A stretch of DNA of 64,000 bases from Pelodera strongyloides (GCA_036852015.1 JAANDG010000166.1:186001-250000); one strand, 5' to 3'; counted from the first letter of the stretch, positions 12,750 through 24,928 are shown. Made by a program: numbers and translations. The notes: generated from the sequence alone by a model not told the origin.

Positions 12750-13431
12750 TGTGCTGACTCGCACTTGTATAATGAATTACTAGTAGTATTTATCCACATT
12801 AATTTATTATATCCTTCGTATATTCATCAAGATCAATATCCTTGTTGAGTTTCTTGGTAATTTCAAATCGTTCATTTTCCCACGAGTGTAACATCAACAA
12901 AGGATGTACTTTATTTCATTTAAACTGACCCCAGTCAGCATACGCTTAGAGAGTGTGCATGATGAAGAGGATTAGCCTCGCCCCTTGAACCCACAAATGG
13001 TGATGTAATGTCTGACTAATAAGCTCGTTAGTTAGTATGCAAATGAAGGAGGTTAGTAAAGATGCATACAATTGTTAGGTAGCATGAGATTTCTCTATAC
13101 GCAGATAGATTTCCTCCTGCTCCGCCCATGAACGTACGGTACTTAAGCCTACGATCTCCCTTTGACGGGGCCGCTCGGAGATGGACCGAGCGAGCCAGAA
13201 GCCTGTCTACGGCCAAGAACTTCAAAGGTGTGTGTGGTTGAGCGTGTCTCCCGCAATCACCTCGTCAATACTACAAATACTTGTGTGGTTGAGCGTGCTC
13301 CCGCAAAAGTCTCCAACTTGTTGTTGTGTGTTGTGATTGCTTCAATAAATACTGTTGGTAATACGGTGTTCTATTGACGCAAGATACACACACCCAGGAA
13401 CCAAGTGCTGACTGACGGTGCAGTCAGTACA
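12750..13431. repeat. Left LTR
   Basis: 682 bp, TG...CA ends, identical to the right copy. An AATAAA at about 13345 is a plausible poly(A) signal on the + strand. Confidence 0.93.
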
Positions 13432-14629
13432 TTTGGTGCACCGTCCAATTTAAGAACGACGGCTATTCAACAAGACCCGCGTGGCAGGACACATTCGCTG
13501 CAGAACGAATTCTCGCAGTTTTCGTACGCCAGGGACTCTCTATTCTTGTACTTCGTGCGCTACATTTGGTGCACCTGGGATTCCAAACCAGGCAAGAAGT
13601 CCCGTGTGGCAAGAACATTCTTCTTCGATAGTATACTCAGGAGGTAATGGCAACAACTTTCCGCGTGCCATGTGGATCTACCCAGGAGGGAGGTTCAACT
13701 CTCGAGGTGCTGATCGCCTAATGCTCGAGCGGAGAGTTAATGCGCTATACGGTCGGCGACATACGGATTGTCCCGATCAAGCTGGACGGGCTAGAGGCCT
13801 AGTACGGTGCGCCACTCTGGAGCAAGGACGTGAGCAAGGATAGATCAGCTACTACGATGTGAACATTGTGGATCGAACCTGAACTGGAGAGCATTATGGT
13901 TCCTTAGTTCGCTTATAGGTGCACCGCACTTGTTCACCTGTGATATACACTACCCGAAGACGTCACAAGAATGGTAGCCTTTCGCTTCGGACGCAATACT
14001 CTGGAGAGGCGCGAACTACGGTTGGTTTAGTGGCCCTCGAATCAAGTCCAGAAGTTAAAGTCCCATCTCACAGGAAAAGCAACATCCAACTGCTTAGTAC
14101 TGAACGCCACTGGTGAGCAACACATCGCTCATGACCAATCTACGGCTCTGTTATACCGAACGTCACTCTCGACGGAGAATACTTTGGAGTCAGTGAGAAA
14201 GCGGCTTTCGCACTTGAATTTGCATTACGTTCCATCCATACAATTGTGTATGACATTTTCCTATTCCTTCAAATTTCTCTATCGGTCATATGAGAAATTT
14301 GCTTATTTCCTTTATTGTTTCAGTATTTTGCGTTGTTCCCGCACTTATCATTTGGTGCATATTTGTGAGAGAAATTGATTATTCGTGTTTTCCAGAATTT
14401 TTCCTGAGTTTTTGCATTTTTTACGCCTTAGCATTACGTAATTAGTGCATCACGTTATTGAGTGTTACCTATTCCTTTATACTCGTGAATTGTGTTCCCT
14501 TATTTTTGTGTGCCTTTTTTTCTCGTGCTGATTCATATGCTTAGTATTCGTTTTTTTTTTGTCTTATGAGTACTTCGCATATTTTTCCCTTGAATTTCAC
14601 GTCTCACCTTCCACCTGTGCGGGCGGGAG

Positions 14630-15311
14630 TGTGCTGACTCGCACTTGTATAATGAATTACTAGTAGTATTTATCCACATTAATTTATTATATCCTTCGTA
14701 TATTCATCAAGATCAATATCCTTGTTGAGTTTCTTGGTAATTTCAAATCGTTCATTTTCCCACGAGTGTAACATCAACAAAGGATGTACTTTATTTCATT
14801 TAAACTGACCCCAGTCAGCATACGCTTAGAGAGTGTGCATGATGAAGAGGATTAGCCTCGCCCCTTGAACCCACAAATGGTGATGTAATGTCTGACTAAT
14901 AAGCTCGTTAGTTAGTATGCAAATGAAGGAGGTTAGTAAAGATGCATACAATTGTTAGGTAGCATGAGATTTCTCTATACGCAGATAGATTTCCTCCTGC
15001 TCCGCCCATGAACGTACGGTACTTAAGCCTACGATCTCCCTTTGACGGGGCCGCTCGGAGATGGACCGAGCGAGCCAGAAGCCTGTCTACGGCCAAGAAC
15101 TTCAAAGGTGTGTGTGGTTGAGCGTGTCTCCCGCAATCACCTCGTCAATACTACAAATACTTGTGTGGTTGAGCGTGCTCCCGCAAAAGTCTCCAACTTG
15201 TTGTTGTGTGTTGTGATTGCTTCAATAAATACTGTTGGTAATACGGTGTTCTATTGACGCAAGATACACACACCCAGGAACCAAGTGCTGACTGACGGTG
15301 CAGTCAGTACA
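14630..15311. repeat. Right LTR
   Basis: 682 bp, identical to the left LTR, preceded by the purine-rich tract and followed by the AAAAG target duplication. Confidence 0.93.
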
Positions 15312-16652
15312 AAAAGTAAGCCACAATGTGCGAGCTGGTTTTTCTCCCACACTGCGCTTATATTTCGCGCGTATCTTTTTGTGGGCTCATTCAAATAATT
15401 TCCCTTGGCATGGTGCGATTCTATAATGTTTTCAATGAACTTTGTTTAGATTGCCAGTTGTTGCGATGTGATGCGAAATCTGTTTCGTAAAACTTCTCAA
15501 CTGATATACCTGCTTCCTCCATCAATATATTTCTACGGTCTTGGCATGTTGTATTGCCGCTTATGAGCAAGGTGAGAAATAAATTGGTGTTATTCATTCA
15601 GATATAGCATACAGGTACAGGTTTACATGGTTATCCTCGTAAGTATTTAGATTTCCCAGAAGTTTTTGACAAATTCTGATAATAATTTCAGTTTCAGTTT
15701 CAGGCACGAACGATGAATGATTGTTACTCATCGTGAAGTACGGCCGATACGAAGATTTATGTATAGTGCATCGTCAATATATTGCTACGTTCTTGGCATG
15801 TTGTATTGCCGCTTATGAGCAGGTGAGAAACAATCTGATGATATTTTCAGCTATAGCATACAGTTTTCTTTGACAAATCCTTATAATCATTTCAGTTTCA
15901 GGCGCGAACGATGAATGATTGTTACTCAATGTGAAGTACTGCCTATACGAAGATTTACGTAAAGTGTGGCCCAGGCTTTATGGTGCCGATTTGAACAGAG
16001 TTTCAATTTTATTACTGTCTGGATCAATTTCTGCCACTGAATATAATAGGAATTCATCGGTAGGTAAGCCTGGTTCTGTGCACCTTTCTGCATTCAAGAA
16101 TTTAGATTTCTATGGAGGGAGTGAGCCGCACAACCCGATAGTGAGCCAGAAGTGAGCCACATGTGCGCGAGATATCTTTATTGCGTGATTCTGTACCGTT
16201 TTTAATGATATTTTGTTTAGTTTTGTTGCGACATGATCCGAATACTGCTCTTTTATCAAAGGATCTGCCTTTCCCATAACAATGTTTGCTACGTTTGGCA
16301 CGTTGTATTGTCTGCTCTGTGTGCAAGGTGAGGAATTCGATGTCAGTTTATCGGCTAGATATACATTGATCTTTTTGCATTTTCTTTTATTGATCACTTC
16401 ATGTTCAGGTACGAATACGGGCTTATCAATATCCTGCTGCCAATACGAATCTGTTTCTGTTTACCGTGAGCTCTGCGATTTGGTGTTTTGAAGTCAGAAT
16501 GGCTTTTATGACTAACTGGATCGTTTTCTGTTGAAACTAATCTAAACAATGGAAAGAAGCGAGTTGGAAATTTACCTTGAGGTAAACTGTTACTGCGCAT
16601 TCGATGTTTCAGACTAATTTACTCAAACACTTTAAAAATCCTCAAAAAATTT

Positions 16653-16816
16653 CTTTTATGTGGCCGGTTGTTGAAGCGTGTTTTGGACGCTGTAAAAATA
16701 ACCACGCGGCGATTTTTAATCTAATTATATTATTTTGCATGCAACATTAGGCAAAGGCTTTTACGTTTCAAAAACTCCAACATACGTTTCAAAAACCGGT
16801 TGTCATGTCGCTTTAA
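16653..16816. mobile_element. Decayed family A MITE
   Basis: GGCCGGTTGTTGAAGCGTG on the left and AAAAACCGGTTGTCATGTCGCTTTAA (split by substitutions) on the right resemble the two ends of the TTAA family; the left terminus is eroded. Confidence 0.45.
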
Positions 16817-16970
16817 AATACCTATTTTTAGACGTCACTGAGCCGATCGTCTGCTGCTATATAAGTGCCTCGCCGATCCGTTTGACGCGTGTTCTATTGT
16901 TATTTGCAATGGTTTGTATCACGTTGTTACTAATATTGCTGGATTCCTTATTTAGCTTATTAGTTTATGT

Positions 16971-17178
16971 GGTTTCCAAGTATGCCAAAAACCGTGTGTT
17001 TTCCTTCCAAGTATCAATTGCAAAATAGTGTGCCAATCAGCCATCAAGCCATTTTTTTGTTGTACAAATGGTCCCGTGGCGATCGGGCGTAAAAACTGCC
17101 TGTAGATACTCTCGTCTAGTGCCAAGATACGGTATATTTTTCGATACTTGGAAGGAAAATCGGCCATACTTGGAAACC
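16971..17178. mobile_element. Inverted-repeat MITE family D, copy 1
   Basis: Ends GGTTTCCAAGTATGCC and GGCCATACTTGGAAACC are near-perfect complements, with a second pair of CTTCCAAGTATC / GATACTTGGAAG arms inside. A second copy lies at 29946-30233. Confidence 0.8.
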
Positions 17179-17202
17179 CCATCAAGAACCATTCATATGT
17201 TT

Positions 17203-19735
17203 AGGTCTTTTGTCACGGCTAAGGAATAGTTCTACCCGATGATGGACGTTTTCTCAAGTTCCGGTCAACAGTAAACATAGAATACTGTCGATGTGTGAGA
17301 AATATGCTGAATACGCGAATACCCTCTATTTTGTAAATTGATGAGATCCAGTGAGTTTTTTTTGTTATATAATCACCAGTGTGATACTGCAAGTGGAACA
17401 ATGTTGTAATTATTATTTCTTTATGTGACCAATTAGCTCATTAGTTATATTTAGGAAAATCACTTTTTCTTACGATGTACCGCAGCGCATCCATGATCGG
17501 TCAAGAATGAATATTATGACGCCGTGTAGCTATGGAATGAGAGAGTAGTGGATCATCTCCCTGCCGAAATGTAATCAAGTTAGCTTTATTGCTAAAATGT
17601 TGTGCAAGCGGGCGTGTGCGTCTTCTTCATGTTTGGGATATGGGAATTTAAGAACTCATTCTTTCTAGATCTGTTGTGACATGAAAGCCCGCTGGTGAAT
17701 GTTGATTCGATTTCAACTTGGCATATACGAATATTATATGGCACTCTTTGGCTGAGCTCTCTTTTTTCTTGTTGGAACGCCGAGTCGGTGGGCATACTTT
17801 ATCTACAGTACTTTTGTCTGGTATGTAATGCTATGATGTACTGTAGCACATTATGCCATTCGGAATTAGTATATATCATATATGTATTACAGAACTAACC
17901 TATATGTATTACAGAACTAACCTTCCGATTATCGTTTGCTATCAACACCTGTCCACACCGTACTCGTTAGTGGTCAATAATGAATGCTGTGACACGCAGA
18001 CTGTGCAAATGTGTGCTTTGATGAATTACTCTTTTCCGTGTAGGTTGAATTCCCTTTTCATTGTTTTTACATTTGTGTGCATGGTTTACGTATATGCATG
18101 TTTGTTATTCTTCTTTTTGTTTACCTACAGTATTCAGGAATGTCTTCGACCGTAATGTTGTATGGAATCACCATGACATGTGTCCTCAGCCCACGAGCTT
18201 ATGGTCAAGAATGAATACCGAATACTGTCGATGTGTGGAAACTATGACACGATGAACACAAGAATACTCGCCGCGTTGAAAAACTGTGCAATATAGTGAG
18301 TTTATTTCATACTGCCTCAATTGCACTGGAATTTCGACTAGTTTGTAATTATTGTCTAGTGTTACTAATAAGCTAAGAAACATCAATGTTCACTTTAGGT
18401 TTGTGGTTACGATTGCGGAAACCGTTGATATTCGTGGACATCAGTCAGCTCGTTGTTACTCGTTGGTACGCTACTCGCGCCTCACTTACCGGGAGCACAA
18501 TTCCTGCAAATAAGAATACTCGGTGCAACGTACTTGTCGAATTGCTTGTGTGACTGGACAGGTGAGCTTAATTCTCTTTCGTTAAGACTGAAACTATTGA
18601 TTTCTACATGAGACTCATTATGTACTGAACTTCATAAAGCTGTTTTAGGTTCTGGCCATGGTTATGGTTCCGAATGTGCCATCTACATTATGGAAAATTC
18701 CCATATTGTTGGCGAAACGTCGAGTGAGTTTTTGAAGAATTGTAGAATCTCGATGTTGCATGTTTTTTTCGTGGTAAGTACCGTGTTTCGACAGATTGAG
18801 CCGCATTTACATGATAGCGCACGCGAGTACACTCCACGCCATCGCCGCGCACAAGATAAAGGTCCGCCGCTGGTGCGCGGCGGACCCACACTAGAGTGCG
18901 CGGGTGCGCCACAGGTGCACCCTATTTTACTTGGCGCACCAGCGACGCACCATTTAGGTACAAGTTGGCAACCCGTGCGCTAGTGGTGCGCCTCACGTGC
19001 GCCACAGGTGCGCCACATGGGGTTGGCGCGCCCCGCCGCGTACCCTATAGGGGTGCGCCGCGCCCCTGTGGCGCAGCCTGTTTTTATGCAAGGCAATGGC
19101 GCGGAGTTTAAGAACAATGCACTTTGAGCTGTGTGTCTTTTCATTGTTGATTGGAACGTTTCAGGACAACGAAAGAAAATAGTGTGATCAAAACTGAAAA
19201 ATATGAGGTCTTGACACTTGAGATTATGTACTGTTTAATTCAAAACGTGGATATACTGCAGATCCGATCCAGTGAGTTATTTTTCTTTTTTATATTACCC
19301 CATTGTGTAATTATGTTCGAACTTCGCGTTCGACAGAATTCTCTGCTCTCTAATGACTGTAATCATCTTAGGGTTTCATTGTTACGGAAGCTCGTTGGTA
19401 TTCGTGGGCCGCTCATCCTCTAACGCTAGAACTTCTACTTCTTTGCCTATGATAAATATGCGATGCGACTGCATTTTTATGACAGGTGAGCTAATACAAA
19501 TATGCTCGTTGCTGCTGACATAGGTTTCATATTTAACGTCACGTATATTATGGTCATGTATTGTATTAATGTATTAATTTTTTAGACCTCTGGACACGGC
19601 TATAGCTACGGAATGTGCCGATCATGTTATGGACGTCACTTGCTGAAGTTCACCATATTGTTGTTGAAACACGAAGTGAGCTTTTGAAGTTTTGAACACC
19701 TACTGTTTCAGGTGTGTGTGTGTGTTTTCCTTGTG
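17203..19735 (+). other. Duplicated three-exon-like cassette (P-Q-R)
   Basis: P units end CA or TA followed by GTGAGT (17206-17380, 18133-18299, and one ending near 19269). Q units start with a GTTT-rich segment after TTAG and end GACAG/GTGAGC (18398-18559, 19373-19486). R units start TCTGG-CA-GG-TATGG-like and end at GTGAGT/GTGAGC (18648-18720, 19587-19675). Intervening segments of about 90-110 bp also align. R copies differ by indels that break any shared frame; one copy (18648-18720) reads open in phase 1, the other does not. The duplicated exon-intron structure with conserved borders, not a protein, is what is visible. Confidence 0.45.
18800..19110. repeat. GC-rich dispersed repeat, copy 2
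   Basis: Dense GTGCGCC and GGCGCACC motifs in both orientations, so strongly self-complementary. It lies between the two P-Q-R cassettes and shares CCATCGCCGCGCACAA with the copy at 35550-35880. Confidence 0.65.
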
Positions 19736-22700
19736 ATTAATTTAGGTTTTATGCAATTAAATGCACGCAAGGGAATCGGCCCCGCTTATGCATTTATTAT
19801 TCTATCTAAAGTGTGTGTTGAGTATCTAGTTGTAGTTATTTTACATTATTCAGGACTGCTCTTCAGTGCATTGGTGAAATGTTAGCAATGAATATTGTGA
19901 CGACTTGAAGTCATGACATGCTGAATGCAATGCGATGACACATGACGATGTTTTTGTCACTGGGCCGACCGTAATGTGAATGATGATTGTGTCACACATA
20001 TGACTCTTTGAAGATTTTTGTTGCTGAATTATCGATTGCTCGTGCTTCAGTCTCGTCAGATCGAAGTCTATTGTGAGTAAGAGACTTTGGTTTTATATGT
20101 TTACTCAAAAATGTCCGGACATTTTCAAAAGTGTTCACTTTTAACTAATTACAAGGAGTACCTTATGTTGCCCTCTTAATTTGATAGCGGATCTTTAGGA
20201 AGCTTATGGGGCCGCGCGGATCGTGCTGCAGTTTCCGACAATAATGTGCTCATGAAATATCATTGGTGGATGCATAAATGGCTAATGATGAATCCTGTGA
20301 ATGGACAGGCGACTCTCAGTGAGCCATTTGTTTTCTATTTTCGAATTCTATGACCAGCTCTTCGTGACCGAATTTCGTTCATGATCAAAATAGCTTGTTA
20401 GCTAGTATTATCTTAATTAAGACTTATTTTAGGCCCATGCAGGTGCTTCCGCTGATAGCTGATACATCCATTCTGGATTACTTGGTTCGGTAATCTGTTC
20501 CGAATACAGCGGATTAACTGTGAAGAACAACACTGGCCTTATCGGGGGCTACGATTATCATCCTGTAGAAGAATGGTTCTTGTACATGGTCAGTTTCGTC
20601 CTTTTGCATTTTATCGTTGCTCCTTTTTTATAATTTGCATGATGGCACACACAACAAACGTATTGAGTGAAACTTTGTTTTCTCAAGATTCGATTACTTT
20701 ATTCTTTAGTTCTCCCGATGAAAACATGATAACGTGGTATCCCAATCTGATACTGTGAATGGCGAATCACGTGAGGTGTCAAACCGGAAGCTATCGGCCA
20801 GTGGCAGACAAGTCGAAAATGTATGACATGCCCCTCACTTCGAGCTCCAGTGAGTTACTTATTCTTTCGCGAATTATTTTGTTCGCAGATGTTACCCTTG
20901 GCTACAAACTGTGAAGATTTAGATGGCTTAACCTTTCAATTATCATTTTTAATCAAATGTATGATCTTGCTTCTACTTAGAGCTTTGGATGCTGATTCGA
21001 AAAGCGAGTGTTGGACAGATTTGCCTAGGCAAACCCCATTGACGCCCCAATGGCAGCCAAAAGTTTCCCTCTGTGCCAATATTGATGTGACATATTGGAG
21101 AAGAAGTCATGAAAACCTTCTCTGAACTGCTATATAATACGGAGGTTAGTTGTGTTGTGATTGTCATACTATAATCAATGTGTGATAGACACCACACGGT
21201 ATGCATAGACACCATACGGTATGCCTAGACACCACACGGTATGTATGAGCGTATGTACAGGGCGTAACGTACATAGTACAACCGTTGAATATGTTTAGAT
21301 CCTAATCTGGAAAGGAATTCCCTGCTTTCTGAATGAATTTCAACCCATACACCAAAGGCAATCAGCGACAGCAAGTACGTCTTACTCTTTGTAAGCTATA
21401 ACGGAATATTTACCTCAGATTCCTACTTTTGGTAGCCTCGTTTGCATTGTCTCTGGCTGTTTTATGATATTTACCCGTTCAGAACTGCTTTTGAGAATAT
21501 ATGGCCTCCTGCACATAGACGCTCTATGTGAATACTAGGAACCGTGAAACTATGACAAGCCGAATACGTACTTTGCAAGCTTAAGTCGAACAGTTAACTT
21601 CGAGCTGCACACTTGACTGGCGAGAAACTCTTTTTCTTGTAAGTTACCCACTCAGTGCTCACTAAAGAATTATTCTTGTTACAGCTCTACATCAGTGTAT
21701 GAGTTCCATGAATGGTATAAAAAAGTATAAGTTCTATGAATGTTTAGGTACGAATCCAGCGCACGACTCGCGATGGTTTTCGCTGCGCAGCCATTGTTCA
21801 AGAAGGGCGACTGTGACTTCCGATTTCGGCACGAAGAATGTAAGTTTATTTATTTATTTATTAAATACACCAAAAAGTGTGCATCCGAGGATGAAGTTAG
21901 AAACGAACATACAAACGCAAACAGATGACCGATTTGATTACCAATGAGAATTGACATTCTGCATTTGGAATATTGTTGCAAAGGAATAAAGCCAGCATTT
22001 TTGTTTGAGCAAACCTTGAATCAGTCCATTGAATCAAATCTTGAATCAAACATTGAATCAGTGCATTCAGCAATGGCACATAACATGGATCAGTCCAAAA
22101 TGTTACCATTTTCATTTGCGTTATACTAACATTTCATGTACACAGTCTATTTTGTAGAGTTGTACACACTCCCTACTCTGTTCGATTTTATTGAATGGAA
22201 TGCAGTTTTGAATTGGTGAAACCACCAAAGAAATATTCCCGGCCCAGGCAGCAATCGCAGCGCCTTCTTTTGGTAAGTTACTGATTCGGTGTTCACTTAG
22301 GGTTGCCCTGTCATTTTGTCCGTTCCACGCTGTACTCAATATACATATAAGCTATTTCAGAGGTTCTACCTGAGGGAATTTGGCGTATATTGCTGCCCTT
22401 TGCATCCATACAGTGGTGCTACTCCCTTGATTTGTTTAAACTCGGTAAGCACATTACATCCTTATTTCCCTAATTATCTTTTTACTAGATGCCTATAAAG
22501 CGGAAGTACCGGAATGCGATGATAGTCAAACAATTTAAAATATGAAACATTTATTGGGAAAAACTCTGTCTTTACTTCAGTTCTATTTCCCTATGAATGA
22601 ACGAACACCGACAAACTCGTGCGCTTGGGCAACGTGAAAAGTACCGGACGTGTGTCGTTTGGCTAAGTGAGGCTTTCTAATGAGTGAGTCATTTACATTA

Positions 22701-23207
22701 GTATATGTGAAAATACCTGTGAAAAAAAGAAATAGGGCCTACCATATAGATCATGTTCGTTGACAATGAGTCGTACCAACGGTTAATGACTATAACATAT
22801 TAAACTATGTTTAGGTCAGAATTCCTACCATTTGGACTTATCCATCCGCGATTGGATATGTACTAAAGGGACATCCATTACAACAAATGGTGAGATCTAG
22901 AGATAGTGCTATATTATGTGTAGTGGCGTGAGTTGTCCTTTTCTTCGTAAACCTTGCCGCAATTATTTCTGTTCTAGATTTGATCAGCGAGTGTCATCTG
23001 TTGCAATTTGTGGAGTTGGGTGTCACTATATGTGGCGAACAGAGTGCACAGAAGTCAGAAAATGCGTACGATTGGCACTACCACGCGGTTATCTGTTTCA
23101 CGGTGAAGTGGGTTGTACTTACCTTTTGTTCGCTGTTTTCATGCTCTTTTCGTCATTGTTTTGTTAATATGTCTTTCTCTTTCAAACTAGTATATTTTCT
23201 TTTCAGA
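19736..23207 (+). other. Exon-like segments, no recognisable gene
   Basis: More segments bounded by TTAG/TAG and GTGAG occur (20188-20317, 20446 onward, 20709-20849), some resembling the P units around AATGGCTAATGATGAA / GAATGGCGAATCAC. Frames are closed. Two small tandem repeats are present: a 22-bp ACACCACACGGTATG-type unit at about 21188-21244 and a TTGAATCA repeat at 22016-22065. Nothing else was recognised. Confidence 0.3.
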
Positions 23208-24010
23208 TCGTTGCACTGCTCGCCATGACAGAAACGAGATGGAAATTGCAAGCCTTGTCAATCGCCTACGGTCTCCACTCTATTTTTCCGCGGCTCTCCG
23301 ACACGTCGTTAGTTTGGACAACACCAAGTACTGCAACTACCCACATTTCGCTGGTGGTCTTCTATTCATCACCAAGTCTTCACAGGGAGCGCCAGCAGCT
23401 TGTCAAGCGAAAACATTCGCAAATGGATTGCATCTGAATATTCAGAAGATGGACCGATGTGCTGCAAACAAGCAGATCTCAATCCTACTCTTCCGCGGCA
23501 ACATTCTCCTCGGAGAACTCTCTTGACTCCGCCGTGTGCGTAGATCAAAACGAAGGAGCTCAAACCAGATTGCTCGTCTTCAAGGCATCTGTTGGGCCAG
23601 TGAGCTATTGTACAATAGCTCATGTTTGTTGTACTCCAGGAGCCATTCTAAAATGAAAGCAAACTTGCTGCATTTTGGTTGTTTCTGGCACGGGCGAGTT
23701 TCACATATAAACGCTGCCCGTGACACAATGTTTGCATTACTCTCAGACATCAGCAGTCAGAGAGTGCACAACCTCCACAAGGAGCTATGAAGAACCACAG
23801 TGCTGAAGAGCCTCGCAGCTAATTCACTGCGATGAGCCGGCAGAAAATCAAGTACTCGATGATGTTGAATCTATGCAACACTTCGTAATACTGATGGGCA
23901 TTGGAAACTCCACATACCCGAGAATACCAATAGAAGAGAAATCACCTGATGGAAGCCCGACTACAGTAAACGCACCCTTCCATGTGATGCAATCGATACT
24001 CGATGAGGTG
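23208..24010 (+). other. Long exon-like block, possible short ORF
   Basis: Follows a good acceptor (TTTTCAG at 23201-23207). One frame is open to 23526 (about 105 aa, containing RCTARHDRNEM and later LLFITKSS), with protein-like composition but no family I recognise. After 23526 all frames close quickly. The block could be a terminal coding exon with a long 3' UTR, or part of the non-coding array. Confidence 0.3.
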
Positions 24011-24125
24011 TGTGATCAGAATATGTTGTGAGCATTTATATAAAAAATCTGTATCTTGATGCACCTGAAGGATCAGAGTAAAATATTTACCTCACTCTCT
24101 TCGATTAACTGAAATAAGCTTTCAG

Positions 24126-24928
24126 TACATACCATGACAACAGTGAGTGGAGCCGTACGAACTTGCCTCACAGTCTTCTGGCACGCATCCATCCATGTTG
24201 GTTTTCGAGACTTCTATTTATCAGGCATTTCTTTAGTGCTGAGTGCATTTTTGCAATTCAGGATTTGCCTTCAATTAGTCGTCACTTTCATCACTATAAA
24301 ATTCTTTTCAGCTGTGTCGAATCTAATTTGACGGCGGTGGTCCTGCAGAAAAACGGTGGTCTCCAGCATGCTGCATCTTGTGGCTTAGGTTTATCAGGTA
24401 TTTCTTGAAAATACATCATCGCAATTCAGAATTTATCTTCCAAATAATCCTCGACCTTCACCTCCATCACCGTAAAGTTCTTTGCAGCTGTTTCGAAACT
24501 AATTGATGGCGGTGGTTCTGCGGAAAAAACACTGGTCTCCATCCAGCACGCTGCAACGGGTAGCTTATATTTATCAGGTATTTCTTCAGTGCTGAATAGA
24601 TTTGTATAATAAATTAATCGTCTCCAACATCGTCGACGACATTCATGTTCCGTCACAATAAAATTCCTTGCAGCTGGTCACGACTATTCGACGGCGGTCC
24701 TCGTGCAAAAACACTGGATTTCATCGGTTTGGTGGACGTGTCTTAATCAGGTATTTCTTTGGGCTATTTTTGTGCAACGAGGGAATCTTCTTCAACATCG
24801 GCGACGACATCATGCTCCTTGTCACCATAACATTCGTTTCAGCTGCTCTTTCCTACTTGACGGCGATGAGCCGACGGACAAAAATGGAGTGCTTGGGAGG
24901 AGGAGTCATTCTCCATTTCCCAGAAACG
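24126..24928 (+). repeat. Iterated exon-like unit S, five copies
   Basis: Units at 24126-24224, 24312-24397, 24488-24577, 24674-24750 and 24843-24928, spaced 160-190 bp apart. Copies 2-5 begin CTG right after a pyrimidine-rich TTCAG or TTGCAG; copies 2-4 end ATCAG followed by GTATTTCTT. Copy 1 has GCATTTCTT at the same place, so it would need a GC donor. The 90-bp spacers align too, including ATCATCG/CATCGTCG and CATAAAATTC stretches before each acceptor. Stops occur in every frame of at least some copies. Confidence 0.55.

Larger units (their letters stand above)
12750..15311. mobile_element. Non-autonomous LTR retrotransposon, 2562 bp
   Basis: Two direct repeats of 682 bp (12750-13431 and 14630-15311) are identical base for base. 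Both begin TGTGCTG and end GTACA. The element is flanked by a 5-bp target duplication AAAAG (12745-12749 and 15312-15316). The internal part is only 1198 bp; it begins TTTGGTGCACC, a motif repeated about 130 bp further on, and ends in a purine-rich GCGGGCGGGAG before the right LTR, a likely polypurine tract. No reverse transcriptase, protease or integrase is encoded, so mobility would depend on a helper. Identical LTRs indicate a very recent insertion. The family cannot be assigned without coding sequence. Confidence 0.93.
11137..16327 (+). other. Iterated exon-like unit X, six copies
   Basis: Copies at 11137-11257, 11429-11555, 12216-12348, 15450-15571, 15704-15822 and 16221-16327. Most start after GTTTAG (the fifth after TTTCAG) and share a 3' core GGCATGTTGTATTG, ending AAG or CAG followed by GTGAG (GTGCG in the third). 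A second unit after TTTCAG, starting GCACGAA, follows at 11816, 15704 (fused to X), 15904 and, as GTACGAA, 16410. Reading frames are closed in most copies, with stops in all three frames of the second and third. The splice-like ends are more constant than any frame, which points to a spliced non-coding RNA or a decaying micro-exon gene. The LTR element interrupts the array. Confidence 0.5.

Noticed and set aside
13028..13377. ORFs inside the left LTR (and their duplicates at 14908-15257)
   Set aside because: Present twice only because the LTRs are identical; short, on both strands, and overlapping each other.
13481..13843. 120-aa ORF in the LTR element interior as a gag gene
   Set aside because: No nucleocapsid CCHC, protease or capsid motif; composition follows the internal repeat.
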